From Uloborus plumipes (taxonomy: Eukaryota; Arthropoda; Arachnida; Araneae; Uloboridae): a stretch of DNA of 64,000 bases. Below the pieces are notes generated by a model. It had not been told where the DNA came from, searched no databases, and saw only the letters and a list, made by a program, of their open reading frames with translations. Positions within the stretch are counted from its first letter, which is position 1. Every line of letters starts with the position of its first letter. The DNA is taken from assembly GCA_038373865.1 (NCBI GenBank), contig JAXGGA010001615.1, positions 1 through 64,000 on the forward strand, in the 5' to 3' direction. Made by a program: the position numbers and the translations under genes. Shown here piece after piece: positions 45,162-56,870 of this stretch.

Positions 45162-45504
45162 CACTGAAAAAAAATGAATGTTATTTTTACAGTATAATAC
45201 AGTAAATTTTGTAGTAATAAACTATTAAAAATTGCAAATAAACTGTAAAATTGCTAATTTAACAGTTTATTACCGGACATTTTACACTTTTAAGCTAGAA
45301 CCTCTGCTGCCATTATTATACTGTTATTTTTACAGTATAATACAGCTAAATTTTATGGAAGTAAACTATAAAATTTCTAATTTTACAGTAAGAAACTGTA
45401 AAATTGCTAGTTTTACAGTTTATCAGTGTGCATTTTACAGTTTTAAAGTGAAACCTCGGCTACCAGTATTATTCGGCAAAAACAACAGTTCATTTTTTGC
45501 AGTG
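45162..45504. mobile_element. ACTGTAAA-family MITE, copy 6, with TA duplication
   Basis: CACTGAAAAAAAATGAATG start, TTTTTTGCAGTG end, TA on both sides (45,160-45,161, 45,505-45,506). This copy best shows the target duplication for the family. Confidence 0.9.
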
Positions 45505-45510
45505 TAGATA

Positions 45511-45790
45511 TTAGGGTAACCGGAAAGTAATGTCGATTTTTTTTTCAAACAGATCAATTATTAGCAGCCTTTATTTTAAATCAACGATGGGATTATCCTT
45601 GTTATCCAGGAGCTTTTGCCACCTGGTAATAAATTTTAAATCCCGAATAGATTTTTTTAAAATGATTTTTGGAGCAAAATATCTTGAAATTGTACCTTGG
45701 ATACAAGCTAAATTTTCAAGTTTTTGTCTAATAGCAAGTGTTTTGGCGATCGGAATAGAGGGAAAAATTCGACTGCTTCACCCATAATAC
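45511..45790 (-). pseudogene. Mariner-like transposase 3' remnant with TIR
   Basis: TTAGGGTAACCGGAAAGTAA at the left resembles a mariner TIR. Just inside, the minus strand reads KFITRWQKLLDNKDNPIVD (about 45,580-45,640), matching the C-terminal RW-(Q/E)K---N motif of mariner transposases. Farther in, the frame is unclear, and the DDD core is not present. The element is truncated on the right. It adjoins MITE copy 6 with only a few bases between. Confidence 0.65.
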
Positions 45791-46435
45791 CGAACGAGGG
45801 ATTAATACACCTAGTGGAAATATGCCTGAATAAGTAGCTGTTATAATAAAAGCTATAGTAGGTGCTAAAAAACTTATTAAATGATTTTCTGTTTAAATGC
45901 ACATTTAATACCTTTTTTTCTGAACTTGATTACTTAAGTTCTTGAAAATGCTGCTTTATTCAATTTTTTTTCCTCTGGGAAGACTAAACTATATTCCGAT
46001 TTTTTCAAAAACTGAACATTTTAGGTGAATGATTTTTTTAAAAAATATGAATATAAATTATTTTTCCTCTATTATTTAATTAGATTTTGTCTTAAACGAA
46101 TTTAGCATATTGATATTAAGCATTATTGATTAACTTGAAAACCATTTTTTTAAAATTTTTCTTATTCTTGATAAAATGATACATTTGGTAAATTTGCTGC
46201 TCTTTTGGCCAGTAGCGAATATATCGAACTTTTGTATGAACATAAGAAATTATTTTTTCATTAGTTTTGATTAGGATTAAATATTGTCCTAATTAGTCTC
46301 AAATTATTTCGTGAATTTGAGGGCCTAGAAAAAAGTCCTACGAAAGTAAGAGTAAGAACAGCAACAGCAACAATAATAATAATAATAAATAATTATACAA
46401 AATGTGAAAACATCAACAGCACTTGATTCTACAAC

Positions 46436-46812
46436 AATGTCAGAAATGCAGGCACGGAAAAAAATAACCAACTCCTTACTGTTGGAATTTTAAAGTTTAT
46501 GACTCGAACCAAGATTGGAACTTTTTGACTCCGACTCCTCAACTCCAATGCTAACATTCAATCCTTAACTCCGACTCCGCATGACAGAAATCTAGATTAG
46601 GAGAAAAGGACCGTCTAATATTATTAGAGTTTTTGAACCTTTGATTCTGATTCCACCTATCGACTCCGACTGAGGACTCTGACTCTTTAACTCCAACTTT
46701 TTAACACAGCGAACAAAGTAGAAATGCAGGATGGAGGAAAAATGACTGACTGTGCAGACGATTTTTTGTTTATTTATTTGTTTGTTTTATTTCATTTATT
46801 ATTATTATTATT
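46436..46812. mobile_element. Truncated internal fragment of repeat U
   Basis: GTCAGAAATGCAGGCACGG, GACTCCGACTCCTCAACTCC and TGCAGACGATTTTTTGTTTA match 42,215-42,600 in order. Ends in (ATT)n. Confidence 0.75.
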
Positions 46813-47383
46813 GAAATAATAGGAAACATCAACAATAGCTATAATAATAATAATAACAACAACAATAATAACAATAATAATAATAATTATTATAGAAATC
46901 AAAATTTACCTGAATAGCAAAAGAATACAATTTTTAAATTTCATTATTTCTTTTCTTCCATGTATCTAGGTATGTAAGAGACTTATATGGATTCACGTTA
47001 ATTTAAATTTAATTACATTTCTGTACATTTGCTACCAAGCTTCATTTCTCCGACAAGAACGACTACAAAATCCGCTGCATTTATTCCTTCCGTGAAAATC
47101 TCCTCACAATAACTCCCCAATTCTCTAAATTAATAACATCCGAAGAACACTTAATTCAAAAAAGGTAGAAGAAGAAGGAAATAAAACCTGCTTCTCGTTC
47201 TTGTTATCTCCCAACCCACGCTTTTAAACACATGCGTCCCCGCTCAGCGTTTTTGCATTTTGTGATAGACTCAGAAATTAAAAGTCAATCTCCCGTCCGG
47301 AGATTTCTTGTCTGAGTAACTGCATTATCGTGCTCAAAATCTTATTAACGAGAAGAACAGAGAATCAGCTTTCACTTTAAAAA
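46813..47383. other. Unassigned spacer
   Basis: (AAT/AAC)n at 46,840-46,890. The rest is unassigned. Confidence 0.35.
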
Positions 47384-48450
47384 CATTGTCTTCGTTCAGT
47401 TTATTAGTGATTTACGGCAAATTAAATCGAAAGACGGAGAGAAAATATAGGGGAGTTTGATCGTTTTTTTTTTTTTTTTTTTTTGAATTATTTTCTGTAA
47501 ATAATGGCAGCACAACTCGTAGAATGGGTATGTGCTGATCCAGATTTGCTGATTTTTAAGAGTGAAAGAATGTTTGTTGCCATTAACGAAAAAAGCGGTA
47601 AAGATTTTTGAATTAAACCAATACAATGGAAAGGATTTTTTCAATTTTACAATTTTCGAAAATTTTCACTTCTAAAACATTTTTTTCGTTCAAATTATTA
47701 ATGATTTAGAGCAGAATAAATCGAAAGACAGACAGAAAATATTTTTTTAAGAATTTTTTCTGTAAAGAATGCTACACATCTCGTAGAATGTGTACGTGCT
47801 GATTAAGACTTGCTGGTAGGAGTGAAAGAATTTTTGTTACCAAGAAAATTTTCGTGTTAAACCAATACAGAAAGGATTTTTTTGTTCTAAAAATTTCCCG
47901 TTAAAATCATTGTCTTCGTTTAGTTTATTAGTTATTTACAGCAAATTCAATCGAAAGACGAAAAGAAGATATAGGGGAGTTAGAACGTTTATTTGGAACT
48001 ATTTTCTGTAAATAATGGCAACACACCTGATGTGGTGGATATGCTAATCCAGATTTGTTGCTTCTGGGAGTGAAAGAATGTTTGTTGCCACTAACGGAAA
48101 AATCGGTAAAGATTTTCGTTTTAAACCAATGCAATAAAAATATGACTTTTTTTCTTTTACAATTTTACAAAAAAAAAAAAAAAAAAAACAGCTTTAGAAA
48201 CATTTTTTGTTCAGTTTATTAGTGATTAGAGAGCAGCAAAATAAATCGAAAGACGGAGAGAAAATATAGGATTTGAACTTTTCTTTTCTTTTTTTCATTT
48301 AATCACTTTTTGTAACTAATGCAATACGCCTCGTAGAATGTTCAAATCCTGATCCAGATTGCTGCTTCTGGGAGTTAAAGAATTTTTGTTGCCATTAACG
48401 GAAAAAGCGGTAGATTCTTGTTAAAGCAACCTGATTTTGATAAATAATCC
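47384..48450. repeat. Four-unit tandem satellite, about 230-294 bp
   Basis: Units begin at about 47,384, 47,678, 47,908 and 48,201. Shared landmarks are CGTTCAGTTTATTAGTGATT, AAATCGAAAGACGGAGAGAA, CCTCGTAGAATG, GTGCTGATCCAGATTTGCTG and TTTGTTGCCATTAACGGAAA. Units are diverged by indels. Minus-strand frames here echo the unit (GNKHSFT...CCHYLQKI) and are not genes. Confidence 0.85.
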
Positions 48451-51138
48451 GTTTTTTTTCGCGTTTTTATTTTGTTTATTCTTAAAAAAAAGAAAGAAAT
48501 GTTTATTATGCACTGCGCATATTTTTGAAGAGAAAAAAAAAAACGGCTTCTTGTGAGATCATTTAAGGTGATTATTTAGGTAGGTTGGAGCATTACGCCT
48601 CACCTAAGAAGAGACATTTAAAAAAAAATGCTGTGTTGATAAAAAATAAAATACGACCTCCTACATTTCTTACATTAAGTCTCACATTTGTTACATTCAC
48701 AAAAGTGCAGATACTGCGTAAAGTTAAGCACTAGCAAATACGAAACAAATTATTTCTTATCAAAAAACAGAATTTCAGCTCTGGGGCGTATTACCCTGAC
48801 AGCAAAATCCACGTGCAAGTTAAGACGAAGACTGAAACAAAGACAAATTAAATTAAAAAAAAAAATTAACCTTTTTTTGTGGATCTTATTACCTACAAAT
48901 CTTCTACTAGTCGGAACTTTATGGACGTGGATGGGTTATTCTCACGGAAATAGCACTCCCACAGCTCCAAAACTGTTGAATATTGTTTATTAATTTAAAT
49001 TCTAAAAATAAATAATCTACATTTTTTAATTGATTTTCTATTAAATTTTTCATGATGAAGTGCCAATGGCTCGTGCATAAGTAACTTATGAAAGGTTTTA
49101 AAAAATGATTTCCCCACTTTAAGTTGCAGAGTATACATATAACAAAGTAGGCAAATAAGATTTAAAAAAAAAAAAAAAGTTCGGGGGACGTTTTATGAGT
49201 AAAGTTCGTACAAAAGTGACGAGTTAAAAACGTCAGAAGAAAATTTCAAACGTTCCTTCATTCTTGTCTGTCTATAAATTCTCTTAGTTTGAGTTGAAAT
49301 AAAAAAAAATAAATAAATAAACTTTTGTTTGAGATTATTGTCATCGAATAAAATTATTTTTAAAAAATAATGAACTACTAAAGCATTTTCTAGTTGATAA
49401 ATTTGTAAAAATTAATTCTTATCTTTGCCCTTCTTCGTAATAAGTCAAAAAATAAATTAAAAAAAACTAAAATTATGTACATAAATAAGAAAAGTCAAAA
49501 AGTTTACCTTGCAAAATAAAAATAAAAGTATTACAAAACAATGCGTCATTGGGGAATAAAACAAATACTTCAAAGACAAATACACCAGATGTTTAAAAAT
49601 GGGTTTTAAATTCCTTCTCGAGTGTCGAAAGAAAAATATTTTCTCAAAACGCGTAATCATCTGGAGTCCTCGCAATAATTGTCACTGTCTGCAAATTTCT
49701 GCTTTCATTTAAACACAAATGCAAATAATTAAAATGCTTTCGACAAACAAAAAGTCCTCCGAGCAAATTAATTTTACTTTTTGCGCCCTTTTGCCACGCG
49801 AAAATATTTAAGTATTTACCGGGGAAAGCTTTCTAAATCGGATTACCTTATTAAGAGAGTACAAAAAACATATTAATTTCAAGATATAAAAATTAAAGTA
49901 ATTGTTTGGGCAAATACAACTAACGTTTATTAAGCACTTTCCCTCTATGTTGTGTAGGGAAGAAAAAAATCTATATTTCGCGACAATAATAACATATACA
50001 AGCATAAATAATGAATTGAGCATAATAAATATGCATAGCAGAGGATTCCAATTAAGTCTTCGAATGACTTTTTTTGTCTGTTTGTTTTTAGCCCATTACT
50101 ATTGTCATTAGCAGCTTCTTTTTTTCAACCTCTTATTGAATTGTCTGAAGAATCACTCCGTCCTCTCTTCTTTTGCGCTTCCATTGGGCTGATTAGTAAA
50201 CAATGGAAGAAGCAGCTTTTCAGTTTCAATTATTTTAAGGTTGCAGTGCCGCGTTGGTGGTTAATTTTCTAATTTTCTCGGCCTCGGTGCCATTTTTTCC
50301 CCACCTTTCTTCAGGTCGCATGCGTTATATCAAGAGAGAATTTATTAAGACGTTGTGAATTAGTTTTATTGGAGGAAAGAGGTTGTTAATTAATTAAAAA
50401 CCAGAATGGGTTTGAAGAAGAGTTTACCCTTTTTTTAAGGAGTGTCAGTAAATAGGGAAAACAATGATTAATTCGGTAGGAAAAAAAGAAAGATTAAGGA
50501 GCTGCATTGTAGTTGAAGTTAGCTAACTCAACAACAGAAAACAAAATGATTGCTATTTATTAATTTATTACTTGCAAACAGGTCATAATTTCTAACGGAA
50601 AAAGTGATGGAGCCTTCTTGTCTTCAGAACTTATTTTAATGGTTAAAGAGTTGGAATTCTATCCAAGAAGTGCCGAATCTGAGCCTCCGTTAGCTCTCAT
50701 GCAAGTTAAGCTCTTCTTACAAACTAAATGGCTAAATTTCTTGCTTAAACTTACATGAGTACCTGTATGTAAGTATGTTTGACATTTATTCAAAGAGAAA
50801 TCACTCTTTTTGCCTAAATCCTCAGCGTAACAGTATTACTCCAAATTCTATTCAATGTAAAAACCTAACTCTTAAAATTGCAGCAGTGGCTTATAGGGGA
50901 AGCGGGCAATTGCCTCCTTAATTCCAAAGGAAAAGGAAGCCCCTTATTTTTCTGAGATAAAAATTAATTGAATCAAAGATTGAGAAAAAAATTTGTAATA
51001 GGATAAAAAATTTTATTTCACGAAAATAAACTAAAAGCTCCAAATAAACGAATGTTTCTCATGTTTTTTTTTTTTTTTTAGAATGGAATTTTGACTTTAA
51101 AGGACGAAGTCTACGGGTTCCACCCGTCTTTATTTTTG
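48451..51138. other. Long unassigned interval
   Basis: AT-rich. A 101-codon plus frame at 48,688-48,993 has a basic stretch then a hydrophobic run, but no recognised family and no supporting structure. A GC-moderate patch at 50,150-50,340 includes CAGTGCCGCGTTGG and CTCGGCCTCGGTGCC. Otherwise nothing seen. Confidence 0.3.
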
Positions 51139-51357
51139 CACTGCAAAAAATTAATTGTTGTTTTTACAGTATACTTCCAACAGAGGTTCCAATTTAAAAC
51201 TAAAATTCGCAGTGATAAACTGCAAAACTAGCAATTTCATACTGTAAAGAGAAATTTTACAGTTTATTGCCGTAAAATTTAGCTGTATTATACTGTAAAA
51301 GCAACAGTATAATACTGGTAGCACAGGTTCTAGTTTTAAACTTTAAAATGCATGGTA

Positions 51358-53469
51358 GGGGAAGACCGCCTATATTGGACCCCCTAAGAACAGGAGGCCT
51401 GTGTTGCTCAATGTGAAGCAAAACAAAAATACAAAATAGGGCATCGAGAGCTAAATTTAATCAGGAACCGCCCTAGGAGCTTATATTTTCTAAAAATATT
51501 GAAATTATTTTTTAAAAAATTATCTTACAAAAAGTTGCAAAAGTTCAATTTAGGAATATATGCGCCTATATTGAACCATGCGCTTCCTAAATTGGACCGT
51601 ACCAGGAAATCATAGAATAATTTATATTTGAACAATACATCTTTTTTCCAGGATTTGCAATAGAATTTCTTTTGCTTCGGTCTCATTTAGGCAGTGTTGA
51701 TACATTCACCGATGGCATTTCATGCATTTAATCATGTTTTGCGCTTTATCTCTCTATGACAAATATTGCAATAACAACTGTTTCGTGCAGTTTCTTGCTT
51801 ATTCTTGTGTGACTTTTTCTGTGCTATGCTTCTCTCATACGGTGTTAGGATGATTGCTGAGATAGCCTTCCTTTTTGTTCTTTCTATTTTTTGGGTAAAT
51901 TGATATGTGAGCCTTTGTAAAATCATAGTTGAAGTTGACGATCATGCTTTGATGAGAACTATACGCTGATTATGCACAGCTTGTACTAATTTAAGTCGTA
52001 GCTAGTTCTTGTACATGGTGTGCAACAGTATACAACTTGCACCGAACATGTAGCCTGCTAACTTTGAATAGTTTTATCTGGACTACTTACCTCGAACTCT
52101 GCTCCAGCCAAGTCAATGCCGCTAAACACATGTCAATTAACAGGACAAATTCCTGTTCTTTAGAATCAACTCACTGCATTTGCCATAGCCTTGATTGAGG
52201 TTTATCCATAAGAGTTACCAAACAATTCTTCTATTCGATATTGGGTAATGGATCTCATTGGATGTTCTCGCATCCATGTATCACACGCTCGATTAAAATA
52301 TGTAGACAAAGGCTGAAAAAAGATAACATTTTGCATGGTGTGCTTAAAGAGAAAGCATTATTGTATCGCTCTCGTTAACCAAGTTTATTACATCTGTGCC
52401 CTTGGTTTAACGGTTTTGATGAAATATTGTATCAATTGTGTGAATTATCGTTTGTGATCCAACCTTTTTTTGAACAAGCATATTGCTCACCATGGGGTGC
52501 TTTTATGACAAGCACATACATGGAACGTATTATTTTGAAAATATGCATGGGGAGGGAGGGGGGTGTAGCAATTATGTTGCACTCATGCAGCAAATAGCAA
52601 GTGTGTTTCTAACAAGTTCACCACACATTAGTGCTCCAAACTGGTGTTTACCTTTATACGTCAATATATTTAGGGCATTTGGACTGTTAAAAGACCGGTT
52701 TCATCTATATTGAACATTTTAGTAGCATATTAATTGTTTCTTTTTAAAATCTTTTCGAACAAATCGAAGAATTTAATTTTTTTCCTCGGTAAACCAGCAC
52801 AAATTTTATTTAAATTAATAGCTATGTTTAACAACCTGAAACTGCAACTTAATGGAAAAAGAGAAAAAAAACCCAAATATTTCAAGAATTTGCAGCTTCT
52901 AGAAAATGTGCTTGATAAAAAAATGAATATCGTGAATAGGGGTTAAAGTATGCTTAAAATAACTTGATGGAAATAACTACGCTATTAAATCAGATGAGTC
53001 AATTATTTAATGTTACAATTAATCAAAAGTCTTGATTAAAATCATATCCTTAAATCGGACCACTGGTCCAATATAGGAAAATTTTTTCGGTCCAATAAAG
53101 GAAAACATGCCATTTTTTATTCTTCAGCTTATTTCTCTGTCAAAAATTATCGCAATCGCGCATGTAAATACATAGATGTGATCCTTATTAAACAAAGATT
53201 GTCATGCTGTAACAGCAGTTTACCTTAGTTTACAAGTTTTAGTACTATCTTACTAGGTACAAGTCCGCAAAATAAGATTTTACACGTTTCCAACATAAAT
53301 CATGCCGTAACTCACGCTATGCAGTTCGAAGACTGGTGAAACTTCATACACATTGATTTTATTCCTAAAACTTCATGTATCTACCGTCAAAGTGTAGTAT
53401 AGAGCTCTGTACTAGATTTTAAGCCCGAAGTCCAATTTAAGCAGTGGTCCAATATAAGCGGTCTTCCCC
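51358..53469 (-). mobile_element. 2.1-kb pogo-like transposon
   Basis: The left end GGGGAAGACCGCCTATATTG is inverted at the right as GGGGAAGACCGCTTATATTG. TA flanks both (51,356-51,357 and 53,470-53,471). The size fits a single-ORF pogo-family element. The minus strand carries a broken transposase. Subterminal TCCAATATA(A/G)G motifs recur near 53,065 and 53,445. Confidence 0.9.
51690..52850 (-). pseudogene. Pogo/Tigger-like transposase, degraded
   Basis: On the minus strand, FNIDETGLLTVQMP at about 52,670-52,711 matches the first DDE aspartate motif of pogo transposases (NVDETG-TTVQ-P); the Asp codon is 52,703-52,705. Just upstream a stop interrupts the preceding N-N-Y stretch. Downstream an LTPYERSIAQKK segment leads into CYCNICHREI. 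After a frame change, IKCMKCHR then an in-frame stop then MYQHC make a PHD-like C-x2-C...C-x2-C-x2-(W)-x2-H-C tail near 51,690-51,790. Several stops and frameshifts make it non-functional. Intact members of the family are about 500-600 residues. The later catalytic acids were not located. Confidence 0.75.
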
Positions 53470-53559
53470 TAATAAACTGTTAAATTAACAATTTTACAGT
53501 TTATTACTATGAAATTAGCTATATTATACTGTTAAAAACAACATTATTTTTTTACAGTG

Positions 53560-54320
53560 TGAGGCCATATTCCCCATTTTTAGAGGTCAGTCAGTAAATT
53601 AAACTCCAATAACATTGTCCGATTTTATAGAAAAAAAGCCTATGAAGTCCCACTACTTGATTCCTAACTTCCTTTGCTCTCCCTCCTCCCCCCATTTTTG
53701 TCTAACCAGCCGCCTACGTTACTCCGCGAAGCGATAATAACTGATACAATAAAAGTGACTTTATGCTCACCTTCCCCTAATAGTGGATTTAAAAATCTTA
53801 CATTTTGAAAATCACCATTTCAACTCTTTTAAAATAGAAAAATAAGCAAAAGTGTTTTCGTGCTAAGTATTCAAGCTATTCATGTTTGCTTTATTCTGAG
53901 TCAAAACGAAATGAAGTTAGACTTCTTAAGACACTACAGTTTATTATTAAAGTCTTAGGCATCAGTAAGCCTTTGATCTATTCTGCAACAAAAGTTGACA
54001 GATTAACAATTTTAAAACATTTTCATTCTCACAAGTCCTAAAAAAAGTTAAAATAAGAATTTCAAAACCAATTTCCGAGCTTATATTCCGATGAATTTCA
54101 TTCAGCTGTTCTGAAATGGCAGCATTGATGACTCTCAGAATCCCTGTGATCATTAATCCCGACTTTTTCTAGTCCTCATACACAGTCTGAAGTAGGAAGT
54201 TAGTTTATGCAGAAGAGATCATTCACCAACACGACCCCTGCTGTTCTTACTCTCAGAATTGCATATTTATAATTCGATCTTCGTTGTTCCCTGTCATAAA
54301 GCCACCCTTTTCCTCATGCA
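53560..54320. other. Unassigned spacer
   Basis: No gene or element supported. Confidence 0.35.
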
Positions 54321-54329
54321 TATTAAAAA

Positions 54330-54790
54330 ATGCCGGTTCGAAATAAAAAGAAGGGGCTTTTAAGATCACATGAACCGTAACTTAAGTGCGCTGCTGTTGG
54401 CAAAAAACATGAATAAAGAGCGCATGCGCCCAGAGTTTTCAAAAATAGCCTTTTCATTCCAATAATGGAGTACATGCGAGTACATGTGGTACTTTTCGGG
54501 AAGAATTGCGTCCGTTGACTGATCCGTTTTATGTGTAACAGCAGGGTATGTGTAACTAGGATATTATACACGGCGCCCTGGTGTGCCATTCGGTTTGGGT
54601 TCCTCCATCGTTGTATAAGCAGGGAATGGGAAAGCGGGATCGTGTGTAATATGAGCAGACCACATACTTGGTTTAATAGTCAAAGACCCATCTATCCCCC
54701 CTTGCTGCTTTTTCGCGATCGGTGACGTGTGGTTTACAAGGTTGTTTGCACATGATGGTAACGGTGTTGACGAAGGATTTCTCAAAATGC
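54330..54790. other. Non-repetitive GC-richer island
   Basis: Complex, CpG-containing sequence with overlapping open frames on both strands (54,323-54,589 and 54,564-54,785 minus; 54,531-54,725 plus). It includes CGGCGCCCTGGTGTGCC, GCATGCGCCC, and TTCGCGATCGGTGACG. No peptide is recognised. Could be conserved regulatory DNA or an exon; the open frames alone do not decide. Confidence 0.3.
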
Positions 54791-54837
54791 ACTCCTAGAA
54801 AAGCATCGCTCACTTTTAAGAATTTTTTCAAGCATTA

Positions 54838-55144
54838 CACTGTAAAAAATGAATGTTGTTTTTTCAGTATAATACAGCTAATTTTCTAGTAATAAACTGT
54901 AAAAATCGCTTATTTTACAGTAATATAAACTGTAAAATTGCTAATTTAGCAGTTTATTACGGTGCATTTTACAGTTTTGAACTGGAATCTCTGCTGCCAG
55001 TATTATAATGTTGTTTTTGCAGTATAAAAGAAACTAAAATTGCTAGTTTTAGTTTATTACTGTGCATTTTACAGTTTTAAATTGGCAGTCTAACCTCGGC
55101 TGCCACTATTATACTGTAAAAACAACAGTTTATTTTTTGCAGTG
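54838..55144. mobile_element. ACTGTAAA-family MITE, copy 8
   Basis: CACTGTAAAAAATGAATG start, TTTTTTGCAGTG end. An internal deletion joins the two halves (GTTTTTGCAGTATAAAAGAA). Confidence 0.9.
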
Positions 55145-56254
55145 TCGACAAATTCTGTTATCTCGACGACTTTTTCACAAATCAGAAATTTATGCTCAAA
55201 TCTCACAAAATTTTGACGAAAAGTTTACTCAACTTGACAAAACGTTTACTCAATTAGTTTTTATCCGAGCTTTTTTCCACGGAGCCATTTTCGTCAAATA
55301 CATTGAAATTTGCATGAGATTTGAGGATGCATTTCTGAGACGGCAGTCAAGTCTCTATATTAATAACGCTCCAGTTTTTTGCCTCGTATTATTTAATATG
55401 TTTATCTAGAGAGTTTGAAGTCATAAAACATAGTACATGCCTCAATTCAAAATTGTGCACATTTTTTCCCAACTTTGAAGTAGCTTTATCTAAAAACTTT
55501 AAGTTAAACAGTTTTTCAGTCATGCTTTCAAATATTTGTATATTAAATGTTAATATTTTTCGTTAACTTCTGAATCATAAATAGAGGTGTTTTTTTTTTT
55601 TTTTTTTTCGGATGGTATTGGTTTTATGCAGGCGAATTTTAGGATTTTTGAAAAATGAAGCATTTTACTGTGGAAACTTTGAAAAAACAATCTGTAACTT
55701 CTCCCATTACGGTTTACCTGTTTTGCCCAGCAGCAATGGTAATGTTAAAAAATTAATAATACTATGCAATAAAAACAAATATGAGCCTGTATTCTGGTTT
55801 TAAACAGTCAATTCTTGCTGATTTTGGGTCAAAATAAATAAATAAATAAATAAATATGTAATCGCTTTTCTTCTAATTATTAGTTTTGCTAATTATTATT
55901 TTAATTTAATTTATTTTTAATAAGCTTTCGATTTCAAGATACACTGAAGCTCACTGGTTATTCACAATAACTACCCATTGATTTTACGGTAAATTTGAAA
56001 AGAAAAAAAATATGACGAGTGGGGTAAAATGAAAAATATCGTATATATATATATATATATATATATATTAAGCAAAAGGTCATTTCATGGACTGGTAAGA
56101 AATCAAGTGCCATAGAATCTACCGCAGTAATTAAAATTTAACAAAGAGGTTCAGCTGTTGTTAATCAAGTGTTTACTGTTGGTATATTCTGCCAAATCAT
56201 TTAGCCACCAGTTTTTGACCCTCCTAGATTCCATACAATGATATCTGTCTCAAG
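55145..56254. other. Unassigned spacer with simple repeats
   Basis: T-run at 55,590-55,610, (AAAT)n at 55,830-55,855 and (TA)n at 56,043-56,068. A plus frame to 55,409 is not recognised. Confidence 0.4.
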
Positions 56255-56284
56255 CACAGTTACTTCATTCTTCAGACTAGTGTG

Positions 56285-56400
56285 TTCTAATAAGAACGAA
56301 ACTGGAGTCTCTGGGTTGAATAACCCAGTTGGCGGTGTATTGTACGCATTTCTGCCTTAGCGCTGGCTTAGGAGCAGTAACTTACTGCTTAAAACCAATG
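56285..56400. repeat. Dispersed repeat, GCACGAAAC...GGTGTATT family, copy 3
   Basis: AAGAACGAAACTGGAGTCTC, CAGTTGGCGGTGTATTGTAC and TCTGCCTTAGCGCTGGC, then a GCAGTAACTTACTGC remnant of the 17,392 stem. It directly adjoins the LINE fragment. Confidence 0.6.
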
Positions 56401-56870
56401 TGCTATTTTATACAGGATAAAGTTAAAAACTACTGCGTATTACCCAAATCTACCTTATACACTTATTTCCATGACCTAAATGCAGCACTTGACATTTCCC
56501 AACATTTACTGTCATACCCCAATGCTGATTTACTTGTTCTTTATTTTCCACAATCTCCATAACTTTGACGTCATTAGCAACAATTCATGTTTCTCAAAAT
56601 ATTTTATGAATATTGTTTATAAAAATGGTGAACAAGTAATAAACTGAAACTGATCCTTGCGGAAACCCACTTAAAACCTCACTCCAATTAGAATGATTTC
56701 CCGAAACATCTACTCTTTGTCTTCTTCCCAGTCAGCCGATTTCTGACCCAAACTGAACATTTTCTTTCCGCTAATTTGCTCAGTAGAGGAACGGGCGGTA
56801 CCTTATCGAAAACTTTTGAAAAGTCAATGTACAAAACATCTACACACTTTTTGTTATCAAAAGCCATGGT
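56400..56870 (-). pseudogene. CR1/Jockey-like reverse transcriptase fragment
   Basis: The minus strand reads VDVLYIDFSKVFDKVP (about 56,797-56,850), then GFPQGSV (about 56,648-56,668) with LFTIFINNI downstream, then VANDVK in place of the catalytic ADD box (about 56,563-56,583), then VNVGKCQVLHLGHGNKC. This order and spacing are those of non-LTR retrotransposon RT domains of the CR1/Jockey type. The second and third catalytic positions are altered (AND-V for ADD) and stops interrupt it, so it is dead. No endonuclease region seen. Confidence 0.85.

Larger units (their letters stand above)
51139..53559. mobile_element. ACTGTAAA-family MITE, copy 7, split by a pogo-like transposon
   Basis: Left part 51,139-51,357 starts CACTGCAAAAAATTAATTG. 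Right part 53,470-53,559 ends TTTTTTTACAGTG. The break is filled by 51,358-53,469, flanked by TA. Confidence 0.9.

Noticed and set aside
47396..48134. Two similar minus-strand frames as a gene family
   Set aside because: They are the same register of a tandem satellite, broken by indels between units.
48688..48993. 101-codon plus-strand frame with basic then hydrophobic segment
   Set aside because: Possible single membrane segment, but no signal of selection, family or gene structure.
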